Below the pieces are notes generated by a model. That model did no database searches, was not told the origin of the DNA, and was given only the letters and a program-made list of their open reading frames with translations. Of a stretch of DNA of 64,000 nt, positions 45,707-60,000 are shown piece after piece. The stretch's first letter is position 1, and the number at the start of each line of letters is the position of its first letter. The translations under genes and the position numbers were made by a program. The stretch is from Urechis unicinctus (taxonomy: Eukaryota; Annelida; Polychaeta; Xenopneusta; Urechidae), in NCBI GenBank assembly GCA_034190875.2, contig CM067354.1, positions 68,488,258 to 68,552,257 on the forward strand, written 5' to 3'.

Positions 45707-47519
45707 TTGTGTGTGCATTATACACGTATGGATAAGGTTAAGAAAGGCCGTTTGGTATTTGCCGATTTGCTACAAACAACAGCAGAGGCGTAATCACACT
45801 CCGTTTTTATCGTATACTTCGCTATCAGCATGTTTTAGAATAAGAATGATCCATGCTCGTGCAAAGGCTTTATTAAGCATCGATGTTTAAGGTTGTTTAA
45901 ATTCAAGGTTTTTAATATAAAGTGAAATAATTGTACGAAATACTGCCGGTATGACGTCACCATGCCAATGATTGTTCACATCAGGTCGACAACTGACATA
46001 GGTTCTGATTGCGAATGTTGTACAAATATGCAATATATAACTTTTGAGATTAGTTTTCAGGAATGACCCCGACGCTTAACATAGTATGGAACAAGCTTCC
46101 TAAGTAATATGATATGGATTGGAACAATTATTACCCCTCACAAACAATTTTTACTACTGACGGGTTGCTCATTTGCCCTACGTGTATTGGCATAAATGGT
46201 ATATAAACATGTATTTACGATGTTCAGAGTCGCAATATATTGTGTATATAAACAACCTCTTTGCTGGGCTAGATATTTGATATTAGCATCAAGGGACCAT
46301 GTGGTTCTTTTTACGAATTGCTATTAGGGACCTTACTTAACCAGATTAAGGGTTTCGATGTCAACGCAATAACTTGGCTATACATATATTCTAATTTAGA
46401 GTTGAATTGCAGAATATTGGCAGAATATGCATCGAAATAGCTCACAAGAGAGAGTTACTCCGCGTTGAAATCCATGTCACAAACAATAATCTACTTACTT
46501 CATTTACCAGAATGAAATGTGTTGAGTCATAGATGTGCTATCAATGCGTTTTTGGATATTTCAGATTCACGACAAATAAGCTTACGCCACAAAGTTTGAA
46601 TTCAATTATACCACATCAAATATATTAGGTTGCTAATACAGCTGTTAATATACGATTTAGTAAATAGCACAGATCATAGTTAGAGTACATCAAATAGTGG
46701 AATGCACGTAGATCTCATCACGATTTCCTTCTGCTTTATGGCAATAATTAGCACCGTATGACAAGCGTTGTAGTGAAACTTTAGCCAAGAGCATAACTGT
46801 TAGCGCAGATTGTCCATTTGAGGTGATACGACAAAACAGATAGAAATAACTCATAGTGGTTTGCCTTTAGGATATCAGCAGATACAAGCCGAAAACTGTA
46901 TTCACATACCCATCACACCTCCAATGGCGATCTATATCATACTTTACAATGACACAAATTTTGATGGTGGTACTTTAATCCAAAGTAAGATATGAATAAT
47001 GATGTGCTTATTTAGTAAGAAAACCATGCGTATTCAAGGATGGTATTTGTATGCTGTGGTATTCTAAAATAAGGCAATTTGTTTGCAGACAAACGCACAT
47101 TGGAACAATATACTTGTGCTACCCAGCCCGATCATACGCCTTTGAACAGTTGGTTCAATATATTCCATCTACCTTACATCTCCAAATGACCGTTGAATGA
47201 CTAACACATGGTTTGTGGACATATCTATTGGTCCCATATGCTTCGTAAAATGGCTGGTTATTGAACTACGGTCCGTTTTGTTAGACTAACGATGTAGCTA
47301 ACGTGTTATTGGCAGCTGAACAAATAACATGAACTATATGGGTGCCGCATAGCTAATATGATGACAAAGAGATACCGAGTGAACTGCTATTCGTTTCCAA
47401 TGACAGCTACTGTCTTGTACTAGAATGATACTTAATTGTGCTTTCCATTGTCATTTACATCGCGTGTTCCTCTGTTCACATGTTGATTGATGAGCATTTA
47501 ACACATAATCAAATGATAA
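45707..47519 (+). repeat. LR copy c, segment R (second version) and middle
   Basis: 45707-46620 matches 3150-4080 and 46620-47519 matches 4080-5770 with a large internal deletion: after cttgtgctacccagcccgatcat near 47113 the sequence jumps over the part equivalent to about 4550-5220. Confidence 0.7.
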
Positions 47520-48225
47520 ATGAGACACGGGCGCACAAAAGACATCCGTTGTATGGATATACGGTTCAAAATACAGCTTAAAGCGCATAATATTTTGATA
47601 TAACTCATTGTATCCGGTTCGACTGATATCTAAATGACAAATAAAACCTTTGAGTGTTCAACAGAATAATCCAATAATCGACTACCTTGTATCGCACACC
47701 GAACATCTGTTTTATTGATATACTATAGCAAAACCATTTAGTGCATATTATGTTAACAGACAACTCCGATTGGTAATAAAATGACATAAAAACCTTGAAT
47801 GTTCGACAGAATAATCAAATCAGAAATGCAACGCCAGCACTCAGTGGACATCTGTTTCACATAATATGTCGATCGAAAACTTATACCATTGGTTTGAATA
47901 TAAAATGAAAGGTAAAACCTTTAACTGCTCGACAGAATCATCAAATGATAGTTTAAACGCCAGCGCATCACGCACATCTCTTTCAAGCATGTACTGTCCA
48001 TAAAATAGCATGTATCACATAATATATTTATAGAAAACACTTTCGATTGACAATAAATTGACTGCTTAAACATGTGAATGCTCGATAGAGTAATGAAATC
48101 ATCTAAAAACGCCAGCGCTCAGTACACATCTGTTTTAAGTATTAACTGTTCATAATACACCTGCAATCGATGGATGAAAACGTCAGATGAAGAAACTCCT
48201 CAATTATGCAGTTCAATTGTCAGCC
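47520..48225 (+). repeat. LR subrepeat array, 5 units
   Basis: The fullest array in the window. Units begin near 47521, 47694, 47829, 47956 and 48110, lengths about 125-170 bp. Each has the order: acgccagcgctca-like head, catctgtttcaa-g, cacataatatgt, cgattgacaataaa-tga and a tail like gaatgctcgacagaataatc. Units 4 and 5 are the ones also found at 24681-24935 and 61950-62200; units 1-3 are those at 5770 and 31165. Confidence 0.78.
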
Positions 48226-49870
48226 ATTGATTCAGGAGAAGAAGGTAACCAATACAATCGACTCTGGATCACCATATGATTGTTGGTGCTATTTGATAAT
48301 ACAGGCTGAAGACTATGTCGTCATTCTAGGGTACAGCTAATCTGATGTCCAATGCTGTCAGACATCATAGCCCAAAATACTAGCTCCACTGCAATATGTC
48401 AAACCCTTTTCGTTGCAATGAAAGACAATCATATGGAACTGTATGGGATTGTTTAGTTAGAGGTCTTGACTTTTAATTGACATATAGAACGTTGCTCAGG
48501 ACTTTTAATTATTTGATCAAATAGAATTATATAGACCGTTTGGCTCTGAAGGATCTATGTATGCATTGGCCACTTGTTACGTGTGTCTATTTGCATAATT
48601 ACGTATTTAGTCAGTGTATGTGATAAACGGTGACGAAATAAGAGTATTTTTATTTTTCTGTAGTCAATTAAAATAGTATTATATGCAACAAATGCTTTAA
48701 TTAATACAAAAAAGCATAGAGTGTGTAATATATAAATGAGAGCTATTCGATAATACTATGAAATTAAATTAAGTGAACTCTAGTCACTTTAAAACGAGGC
48801 CAGATTTCAGACTTTATAATATTTTAATATATATAGGAAACTTTAAAGAGCATATGAACGACCCGTAGAACGCCTGCCGACCGCCCGTTAAGCATGTGAC
48901 CACTGCATCGTAAAGGGGATAATTTCGTATGGGCTTCCTATGTGCAAGACTCATCAAGGCGGTACCGGGCCCGTAAGCACCTGTAGGTCTCATCTGACCT
49001 AGGAATCAGTCTATGTACTACGACATCCTTCTGTTTAAATCCACTCAAGACATATTCAATTTTAGTGTATAAGGAGGAATGTGTTCCATGATCATGTTTG
49101 ATTACATGGCTTTAGCCGAATGAAACACTGATTTTATGTTATAAGTTGTGGAACATTATGGCATCTATACCATGCTCAGTGGATTGCTATCAATCGATGA
49201 ACCTTGCAATAAATCGATGAGCCATGGCAGGGCTTCGATAAGAACCTAAGGTATTGCGACGCCACAGAGTTTGCCACCACCACCATGAAATATATTCTTG
49301 CATTAGTTTGCTTGATTATGTCTATTTGATCAGTCCAAAATATTCAGAATTATCTGATGGTAATGGTTTGCCGGTACTTACCGCAAGTTTGCATGTGGCT
49401 GCGAACAATCAGAAATATTATCCGATTTAGGCTTATTTGTTTGTCTTACAGAGTTTCTTATTGGTTGTATGACGTCTCGTACGCACGCAATGTCTCATAT
49501 GGCCATTACATGGCCAATCATGGTCGATGGTGGCAGGGAAGAAACTAATTGGAATGAGGTTGAGGTGAATTTGCTTGTACCATACTCAAACAAAGCGCAC
49601 AATGGTTCAACAAGAAATTATTATTGTGTGCGGTGCTTGTTTGATTACACATCAACAATGCTCCCTGAATCGCCGTTATTCGTATTCAGCGCGCATTAGT
49701 CTTATATTTAGAAAATAGATCAATATGCATTCAACCATGATGGGTTGCAGGTAGGACGCATTGTTCTATAACAATTGACAGACGGTGGTCGGGTAGCATG
49801 TGTGGCAAGACTGAAATTTAAACATAATTATATCATTCGACGCCATACACATGAAACAATTGGCATGGTC
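48226..49870 (+). repeat. LR piece, paralogous to 22691-24200
   Basis: Direct continuation of LR copy c past the subrepeats, in parallel with 22691-24200 up to acataattatatcattcgac near 49820. Because it is joined here to the subrepeats, it shows the native order of LR blocks that is interrupted at 20.7-22.7 kb. Confidence 0.72.
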
Positions 49871-49969
49871 TCACTGACAATACAACTGGTGTACAAGGCT
49901 GTACAATGAAGTGATGGCTATCATCTCAACTGCTACGCTATTTCTTCTAGGTTTAAGCCGAGCCGAGTC

Positions 49970-50330
49970 ACTGGCAGCAGAGAAGGTTTGTAGCTCGAAG
50001 TTGAAGCTGACCCAACCATTAAATAAATGTCACATTGAAGGTATAATGGTAAAAACCTGTTTTTAATTGGAGGTGTGACATATTGGGTGTCTTAAAAAGT
50101 CTTTATCATAACCATCAAAGATTAGTATTTCTTCTCCATGAAATCTAGAAGCCCCAATAGATGCTAAATTTGTCAATTTTTTATTAGTTTGTATCACATT
50201 CTGATGAATCAATGAATTTTGCTTTTCATATTATTAAATGAATGTGTCACCTGAACTATCCGTAGTAACAGACCATGCTTGTGTCTGGTCAGACAACTTG
50301 TAAGGGTGTTAACAGTGAAGTATTGACGGC
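49970..50330 (+). repeat. Repeat block, inverted partner at 54610-55030
   Basis: cagagaaggtttgtagctcg at 49978 is found exactly on the minus strand near 55008-55027. The match continues as gacatattgggt, ttctcc-catgaa and gtatcaca-tctgatgaa, and then more weakly to ctggtcagacaacttgtaag near 50286. No coding signal. Confidence 0.68.
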
Positions 50331-51289
50331 CTGAGGAGGGGCATGAGCACTTGTAAGTACGTATGGAGAACACATATAGCATATGTCATTCCCCGATCAA
50401 AAGGATGGTTCATTGAGCGCAAAATGACTGTCCACCTTGGCATAGTCATGATGACGTAATGAGACCTGCAACCTTGGGTCGACCCGCTCCTGATTTGCTG
50501 CTTGCCGCTCACGTGGCTTGCATTCTACCAGACTGGCACTGGGATTGGTCGATCACCAGGGGATACAGTGACAACTCTGTCTGCCATATGAGATTGCGAC
50601 ACACCTCCAATTACTGGAATGGAACTGATGAACCAGGTCACTGCGCGTCATTATGACACGCATTTCACGTATGTGTTTGAAATATAAACTTCTAGACTTA
50701 GGTCAGCTCTCAAGCACACTCGATCGTATCGACCAAGTTATTCAGGTTGCAAATAACCAGCGGGCTGATTTATATTTTCAACCATATTTGATATACGCTA
50801 ATCTTTATTTATTTTATCAGAAATCATACGACGCCACAATAATTCAATTTGTATGAAATCACACTCGCGAGTGTTTTCTCTATAAATATCGAATAGTAAT
50901 TGCTTAATTATTGACATAAACTTTGATAAAATTTAAATATCAATTCTTCATATTAAATCAGCAAGATACTGACCATCACAGTAAATCGGAAATGTGCCAT
51001 ATTTATAAGTTATAGTTGCAGTTATTGGAAACCATTATATTTGCATTAATGTCACGTGCGACAAGCCCACAGAATAAACTCACAATAAATAACAAGTGCT
51101 TTATTATTATACAGTTTTATGTCGCAATACGATTCAAATGCCTCTGTGATGTAATTCAATAGATTGACGGCATTGGCAGTAATGGCTGGCTTATGAGGCA
51201 ACGCACTTGCATTAACTGTTGTGCTATTTCTCCATCGATGTAAATCGGAATTTTGAGCATAGATTACGATCGTCATCAAATACTCAGCT
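50331..51289. other. Non-coding, nothing recognised
   Basis: No gene or repeat recognised. Short open frames on both strands (about 65-80 codons) have no known domain. 50440-50640 is GC-richer than the rest. Confidence 0.4.
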
Positions 51290-52041
51290 GATGACACAAA
51301 TTATTATGACAGTACTTAAATCCAAAGTAAGATATGAATAATGATGATTCATGGTTAGTGTGTATTTAGTTCGAACATCATCAGTGGTCAAAAATGGCGT
51401 TGGTATGCCATGGTTGTTTCAAAATAAGGTAATTTGCTTCGAGACATACACCATTGGGACAATAAGCTTGCGAGAATTTCGTTAAAACATCGAAAACGAG
51501 TGAAATGTATCCGACCAATATTATATTCTCATCCGGATATGATAATGATGACTGCAGGTGGTGCTTCACAATAAAGCAAATACTCACGATGCTGAAGCGT
51601 CAACACTTTGGAATGCATTTTTGCTCCGATGTACAGTTGGTCGGATGAAAATTGTGCCTCTAGCACCCACCTTATTTTACATTGTCCCGATTGTCAGACT
51701 TCGGGCTAGCAGGTTATGTATTTCCATGCCTCATTCGCTCAGCTTATTTACGAAGTCTCAATAACAAAAAATTGTGTTTCAGGTCTGCTCACTGCCTGCC
51801 TTTGATACATATAAATTGAGACATAAAACAATAGAACTACAATATATATTTACAGAAGTCATTAAAGAGGGCGCAGCTCGTCTATTCGATAGATAGCCCG
51901 GCGTCAGACACGAGTTCCTGGAAATAATTTATCAACACCTTTAGCCTGCAATTGTTGTATGCTTCTGACCGTTTATTCAAATGATTATGTAATATGTATT
52001 GGGGTATGTTCGTGGTTGACTGTGATTGTCCAGCCAGTTAA
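51290..52041 (+). repeat. LR fragment ending at a TTAA uninserted site
   Basis: 51290-51420 matches 4383-4510. 51835-51950 matches 61345-61440 and 4955-5060. 51952-52041 matches 62465-62554 and ends with cagccagttaa. The last match is the uninserted partner of the THAP-transposon site at the right end. TTAA lies here in the loop of a 7-bp stem (ccagcca at 52030, tggctgg at 52048). Confidence 0.65.
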
Positions 52042-52211
52042 TGAATATGGCTGGCTCTAGTTAGGTAATGTGATGTGTGTGGGATATAAATGAATTTTAC
52101 GGGTTGGCTCGAGAGTTCGAATCGAGAGAACGTAAGCGTAATACTGATTGAAAACGGTGCTAGGATGTAGTGCAATAAATATACCTTGCGCTCACCGAAG
52201 TCTTTATATAT

Positions 52212-53300
52212 TTGAGTATACGGCTCAGGCCACTACAGAAGAGATACCGGACAGAAGAGAAATACCCGCACTACCACCAACATAGCCAAGGTCATGTTGA
52301 ACGCGCTCATCGATCAATACTCACTATGTTAAGTTACTTCGTCAGTACAAAACAGAATGATTGGGATCAATTGATTCATACCATGGTGTCGTCACTAAAC
52401 ACGACCGACAATTCCCCTCCAGGATATAGCAGTTATTTCCTTGTGTTCGGTAGAAATCCAGTGTTTCCCACCGATATTACTCTCCCCGACCCCCTTCATC
52501 ATTCAAAAACAGTCATTGAACATTTGGTTGATATCGTCAACAATCAAAATATATCGTCTGAAATTGCCGCGAAGCATCTGCAAGAACAGCAACCCAAAAA
52601 CCTGCAAGCAAGCTATTATGGACCTCACATGGCCATCAGACACGTCACACCCACGACAGTGACTTTGAAACGCCTATCGGACGGCAAAGTGCTCACTAAA
52701 GCAATCAACATACAAAGACTCAAACGAGGGCGAATACGTGAACGTGTAAACGGCTGGGACCCCATCCCCATCGACGATTCCAACATTGACGATGAACCAC
52801 TCGAAGCTGAAGACCTTCCATGAAATAGCTTCAGTGACGAAAACGCCCCTTCAGATAACTTCAGCATCACAAACGATATTGGCTTTGTCTCATCTTCCGA
52901 CGACGAAACCTATTTTGACGCGAGCGCGAAACCAGTTAATGACGCAAACGATGGAAATATTTCATACGCACTACTCCCACCATTATCTTCACCCCCACCA
53001 CAAGGCAAATACCACTAACAACAACGTTCCCACACCACCCAACACAACAAACGATATACCAATGGCAACGAAATCTCGATCCAATGACCCCGATCCATGC
53101 TTTCATGAAATATTACGAATATCTGAAGCAACTAGATCCTCATCTTCAGGACAAATTTCCTACTGCGTTCACTTTGTCGATGGGAGCATGCATTGGCTCC
53201 CTGCCTCGGCATTGAACAAAGCCGCTGCACGAAAAGCCCAAAGATTACAAATTAAAAAAACCACTGTCCCACACTTGGGAAACAGATTTCAATAAATGCG
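52212..53300 (+). mobile_element. Ty3/gypsy LTR-retrotransposon fossil, 3' pol part
   Basis: A fossil of the Ty3/gypsy (Metaviridae) group. The visible parts are the end of the integrase (HVERAHRSILTMLSYFV, then PPGYSSYFLVFGRNPVFP), its C-terminal domain (TTVTLKRLSDGKVL) and a stretch that recalls the small chromodomain-like tail (YCVHFVDGSMHWLPASALN). Everything upstream (gag, protease, reverse transcriptase, RNase H) is absent. The element is broken and truncated. About 160 bases before it (52042-52210) have a TATA-like gatataaatg and an aataaa and could be LTR-derived, but no LTR pair was found. The readable stretches suggest a moderately young fossil compared with the LR repeats. Confidence 0.82.
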
Positions 53301-54609
53301 ACCTCCAAGTTAAACCTATCAAAGTATCTCTCCTATTAAATGTTTCCTAGGAAACCGTTACCAAACTTCGGTATTTGACGACACTACGCTCTCCACTACA
53401 CTATTATACGTATATTAACATATTCATATTTCATATATTCTCCCATGGACCCCCATACATCAGGCTATTAACTGATTCTCAGGCATCCAGCTGTGATAAC
53501 AGCCAATGGTATTATTCACAGCTTAACCCAATCGAGGGATTAAGAGTCGCAATTTAAAATGACAATGGAAGCCCATGTTTGCTCATTAGTTCATAATGTA
53601 CATTATTGGATTTAGATATTCAGCAATGATTGGCTAGCTCTATTTGCGGTGAGGGAAATGCAAATCACAACAGTTACGGACAATTTCGCTGTTATTGAAC
53701 GCCTCATTGGATGATGGGCTGACTATGACTAGAAGGTCATTCAACTGTACATTTACCCCTGGTAAGCTTACAATACCCTCAGCGTAAGCATTACTCATCA
53801 TCAACATTACTAGCCAAACAGGCATTCAATTACGTAGACGTGATTGTGGGATTTATTTTCATTAGCACCCATCTCCACATGTAGCATGTTCGTCTCAACT
53901 TCGTCTACAGTATAATAACTATATGTAGTGAGAAACAATACATAACTCGTATATAATAGTTCTAAATTACTGTCTGAATATCGAGACAATTATTCATACG
54001 TTACCATTAGGTGATTAAAGACATAAAAATTTTTCGAAGATTGTATTTCACTTGCTTTGACACGTTTATAGAACAATGCAGAGTATTATAGACATTCCTA
54101 AACTATGTTTAGCACGTCGTTTAACGACTAATAAAGTGTGAACGATATTCTCAATAACATATAAATTGTTGCTTGGCGTTTCGAGCTGTCACACCTGTCA
54201 TTTTAAAATGCACTATTTATGTCCAGAACGTCTTCGATAATATTATCCAAAATATTGAGAAACATTGGAAAACCGCGATAAATCAATCAAATCCATAATT
54301 TTAGTAATACCTGAATTCTCTTCATAAGCACTGTTTGGTCATCGGGTATCAGTTATTGCTCCGGTCTATACACGGATTTAAAAACATTATGACGTATTTT
54401 CAGATGAACAATTTGTCAGTTTGAGTCAAGAAAGCATAAAACTAGATGCCTGTTGTAACATTATGCACGGACGTATTGGCACCGATGAGTTATGCGTACT
54501 AGCTGGTATGGGCTCCTAAATAAACGCTAGGTTGAGTTGAGGGCCGAACAATGTATTGCTTTACTGGCTGATAAATGGTTGCCCATGGGTTTTAGTTTTT
54601 AGGTCACTT
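53301..54609. other. Non-coding, nothing recognised
   Basis: AT-rich, with no gene. Sequence just after 53300 could include the fossil's 3' end, but no repeat of 52042-52210 was seen there. Confidence 0.4.
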
Positions 54610-55030
54610 TGATCCTAATAATTGTATATTAACAACCTTACTAGTTGATTCACCAGGACGCAAGGTATGATTTAACTCCACAACTAGAATAAAACAACCA
54701 TTTATAACACATGCCGAATAAACAACGTCTGAAACTGCTTTCTTCTCGCCTGGACTGCTAAAATTCACACGCGTTTATACGGATATACATAAAGATCATG
54801 TTACATATTCAACTAATGATATGTAAAAAAAAGGTTCGGTATTTCATCAGAGTGTGATGCAAACTAAATATGGAAAACACTTGTGATGACAAATTTAACA
54901 TTAATATGGACTTCCAGAGTTCATGGGGCAGAAATACAAATCCTCAATTGTTATGATCAACATACCCAATATGTCCCATTTGTAATGCAAATCATAATAA
55001 TGCGAGCTACAAACCTTCTCTGTTTCACAT
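54610..55030 (-). repeat. Repeat block, inverted partner of 49970-50330
   Basis: The minus strand runs in parallel with 49970-50330. The pair faces inward around the Ty3/gypsy fossil and its surroundings, about 4.3 kb apart. Confidence 0.68.
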
Positions 55031-57079
55031 GACGATCGTCTGTCAATCAATGGAAATTTTAATTTACGGCGGGACTTTTATGTCCCTAGGTGTGCTCATT
55101 TGAGATACGCACGTTGGTATATTGCGTCATACAGTCTGATTGTTAGGGCATAGTTTGATTTTTGTCATGGAAAGAAGATGTATATTCATCAAATTGGATG
55201 AGTGTTACGCGATGCAATAAATCTGTTGACTGTGGGATCGGTGAATTGGGGCGCCATGATTAACGATCATAACATATCAAGGGATAGTGATAATCTCTTT
55301 TCACTGGATCGCGCGTGTGTATTGCTCCAAGTCATTAGTTTGTCATATATATTTGAGCAGTGCAATGTTTTCTTGACATGGGTACGTGTGGAACACAGTG
55401 AGTTGTGCATTGAACGCCCGCTGTTACCAATGTAGCGAATTGCGGCTGGCAAACAAAAGACAAATCTAACACTCGAAACAAAATAATATGCAAAACATAC
55501 TCACATATATGAGCCGGATAGTACATAACGTTTAACACAATTGTACTAGTGTACAGTAACATTTGCCACAGGTTTATAGGATTAACTGAAATACGATATT
55601 GTTTTGTATGATAGGCCTTTCCGATTTCACATTCAAGTACGCAGTCGCATTTAAGAGTTCAACTAGAGCTACACTGGCGCCATGGTCGCTGTAATCCACA
55701 GATTACGTTTGTATTACGTCGCTGATGCAGATCTTGTATATTTCACAACAATGGGTAAGCCAAATATCAAGTAATGGAGCGTATTGAACAAGTTTTTAAT
55801 TGAATGACGAGAGGAGTTTGAATGACAATAAAACTATAACCCTGATTTGCAGCTTCAGTCATCATAATGTTTTAATATATCAATATTAGTATGGTCGGTA
55901 CAATAGCACGGCACGCTACGCTATCGTATCACGTTTAATTCGCGGTGATAATGTTAGCATTGTTGTATGGCGCAACACTGCCAAAAAGAAACACCATATT
56001 CTGAAAGGTGCACGTCGTCAATAAGGCTGAATCAACATGTTTTCTGCTATTACCAAAAGAAAATTATGCATTTGACAAACCATACAATATCCTTTGTTGC
56101 CACAGTCTTCTATGCTGATATCAAACTGTCATGTTTGTAACATAAAATCGCATTGCACGTTAATCAGTTGATCTAATAAACAAAATGATAGTTTGATACG
56201 TAACACGTCTACAAAAAGTAAAACAATCGTTTAAATTATTTATATTATATACCGATTGATATTAATCGCCAATTGGGGAGAATACTGACAATGCAATAAT
56301 CGTTTGATTAATTGCTGGACAGGATCTGCATGTTTGTAATGACCCACGTGCATATATCATGAACAGATGATGTCGACCGAGCCACCAACAAACTGTGCGA
56401 AGCATAGGCACGACAGCAAAACCCTTTTGCCTTCCTAGAACATGGCGCCACCAATGTTGTATACGACAAATGCACAACAAGCGGCATATAATTGTGTCAT
56501 AGTCAAGTGCATGTAAACCCGATGTCCAATATCACGTGATAGCCTACGTCAAACCTATAAGTAGCTCCATCACATATTTGACCAGCATACACAATAGCAT
56601 GCTAGAATAGCATAGGCCGTCTGCTAATTGTATCTTATCGTGATTATTAATTTAAGCTGCATTTATATTAAGGCTCTATCTTTGCTGATGGATATAGTTA
56701 ATGCAATCATCGACCAATGTGACATGGTTATCAGAAAATCCTACCCTAAAATGCAATGTCCCTATGTACAATGGGCAATACTTCTGAATACTTTTTGTCC
56801 AACACAGCATTTGTTTGGTGCGTTTCCTTATTTATTCGCAAGATAAATCGCTGAACATCAGATGTATAAATGTAAATAGTGTAACAGATTGTTCTGTTGG
56901 CATACTAAGTGTTATAGGAGTTGATTCGTTCAACAGGTAGTGCACACATACATATCAGACAGATATATAATACCATGCATGGATAACGTGATTTTATACA
57001 AAAGCAATAAAAGGGTTTGACATATTGCAATATATTGGACTGTGTTGTCCTACAGCATTGAACATCAAATTAGCAGTAC
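55031..57079. other. Non-coding, nothing recognised
   Basis: The longest stretch without a recognised repeat. No open frame over 80 codons, and no splice pattern, promoter or RNA gene that I can support. Confidence 0.45.
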
Positions 57080-60000
57080 TCTAGAATAACGACATAATCA
57101 GCATCAAATAGCACCAACGGTCATATGGACATTTAGTTGATCCAGAGTTTTATCGATGATTTGATACTCTATCGAGCATTCACAGATGTAAACAGTCATT
57201 TTATTGACAATGGAATTGTGTTTTTACAAACATATTATGTGATACATGCTATATCAATGACGGTGTATGCTTGACAGAGAAGTGCCTTGTGCGCTGGCTT
57301 TTAAAATATGACTTGATTATTCTGTCGAACATTTAAAGATTTTTTAATCTCTCATTTTATATTCAATCGAATCGTATGAGATGAGTTTTTGATCGACATT
57401 GTATCTGCTATGTGCTCTATTTGGGCAGTACATCCATGAAACAGATGATCGTTGTGCTAAGAAGTTTCGTCTAGTATTTGATTTTTATCCTGTCGAACAC
57501 TCAAAGGTTTTATTTGTCCTTTTATTATCAATTGAACCGTATGCAAGGAGTGATTAACTAATATATTACGCACTTAATGCTCTATTTTGAACAGTATATC
57601 CATACAACGGATGTGCTTTGTGCGCTGGCACGTCATATATTATTTTATTATGTGTTTAATGCTAACCCATCAACATATGAGTCGAGGAACACGCGATGTT
57701 TATGCCAATAGAATGCACAATGGAGTATCATGGCCCTTTGCACTTACTTAAGTTTGCAGCCTTTTCCAAAAACTACCCAGAACATCATACGTATCGTGAT
57801 GTCATTGCTGATGTTGTGAAACAAAAATCATATAAAATGCGATGTTTATATCTTGAAGTTAATGGTTATAGAACACGCGGTGAAAGGATCGATTAGACAC
57901 AGCTACGATGCATTTAAGTACAAGACATTATCGTTATGAGAAACGAAGTGCAGTTTGCCCGGAATCACTGTGTCTTCATATTAGCTATGCGCCACCCATA
58001 TAGTTCATTTAATTTGTGCAGCCGTCAGTAACACGTTGGCTACACCCTTGGTTAACGAAATGGACAGTAGTTCAATAACCAGTCACATTACGAAGCATAT
58101 GGGACCAATATGTGTTAGTCCTCCATCAGTCAATTGGAGATGTGAGGGAGGTAGAATATATTGTACTATCTGCTCAAAGACGCATGATCGGGGCTGGATG
58201 ACTATAGTAAGTGCTAGCGACGAGGCTAAATTTAGGAATGCGAATGGTGTTGTATTGTGCTAAGCTGGTGTATTTACATTTTGAGACGGGGCTAGCATAA
58301 AGACAATAGTCAGACGTAGCCGCGTTGGTGGACTGCGTGAGGGATACAGTTATTGTTGCGGCTAAAGCCTATGATATAGCAGATATATTTCTTCCGGAAC
58401 TCGTGTCTGATGCCGTAATATATATCGGATAATTGAGCTGTTCTCTCTTTTCCATTGCTTTTTGTTTCAAATAACATTCTGTTCCAAGGAAATTTGGATT
58501 CAAATAACGTATAGTAAGAAGGAAATTAGGCAGTAGGGCGAATGGTGAATATGGTGGGTGATACAAATTGTATATCGGAGCAAAAATATGTTACAAAGAA
58601 TTGCTATATATTACAGTACTACCTGCAATCACCATCGCAATATATGGATAAGAATATTATAAAGGTCTAATATATTTCCCTCAACGAAAACACATGTATT
58701 CGATTATTCTTTGAGTGCGGAGATCTTTTTGTTCTAATGTGTATTTGTGAGCAACAAATTGCCCAATTTGGTGTTCTAACTAAATAAGCACTAATCATGA
58801 AAACAGATGATATAGATCGCAGTTGGGGGTGTGAGCGGGATGTGAATCCAGTTTTCGGCTTGTTTATTGGCAGCATAGCAGCGAATCTGCTCATTTCCGG
58901 AAAACAAACCACTTTGAGCTCTATCAATCTGTATTGTCATACCACCTCAAATGGCAATCTGTGCTTATAACTATGCTGTTCTCTTTGATGAAGTGTCTAA
59001 AACATTGCTGAACATGCCTGACCGTCCATGTAATTAGCATAAAACATCCATAATAAACAGCCTACATTACTATAAGGCGAGTAGAGTTCTTGTCTAACGG
59101 TGCTGATTATTGCCACAGAGCAAAATGAAATCGTGATGAGATCTACGTGCATACGATAGTGTTCCACTATATATTCTAGCGATGATCTGTATCAATAGAA
59201 TCAATCGCAGAAGTCTAGGATTCGCCTAGTCGTGTTAGCAATTCTAACACTTTTGGCTAATGCGTCATACGATGATGATCGAGTGACTGACATCGTACTA
59301 GTGTAAGCAGTTCTGCGACCGGACATCGATTCGATATTATGAACATTTAGTTTTGAAAAATACTTCGTTAACAACGGCAAAATTGTGTCGATAAGTAAAC
59401 GAACAAAATTTGCCGTTTGTAGATAGTTGGTGTATAATCAAAGTAATAATTGTTTTTCAAATGTCATTTTCTCAATCGATTATTGAAATCTGTATTAGCC
59501 ACCTTATATATATTGTGTGGTGTTATGGAATTCACACTTTACGGCGGTAGCTCATTTGTCGTGAATCTTAAACATGCAAAAAACGCCTTGATGACACATC
59601 TATGACCATACACGTTCCATTCCTGACTGGTTTCAAAATTTTGCACCATTTCTGGAAAATTTGGTAAGAGGATTATTGTTTGCGACATGGATTACAAAGT
59701 AAAGTATCCCTTTCTTGTGAGCTATTCCGGTGCATATTCTGCCTTGATTCCGCAATTCAACTCGATTGCCGAATATATGTATAACCAAGGAATAGACACC
59801 AACGCTTGAGACATTAAGAGGATGAATTACCGCGGTTATTGCGTTGACACCGAACGCCTTAATCTGGTTATAAAACGAAGGTCCCAAATAGCAATTCGTA
59901 AAATAAAATATAGAATGCCGTAAGGCCCCTTGGTGCAAATATCAGGTATCTAGCAGAGCAAAGAGAATGTTTGTATTCATAATATATTCGACTCTGAACA

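Noticed and set aside
52049-52125. tRNA or tRNA-derived SINE (tggctctagttagg and gttcgaatc resemble A and B boxes)
   Set aside because: No acceptor stem, and the T-arm does not pair. The spacing alone is not enough.
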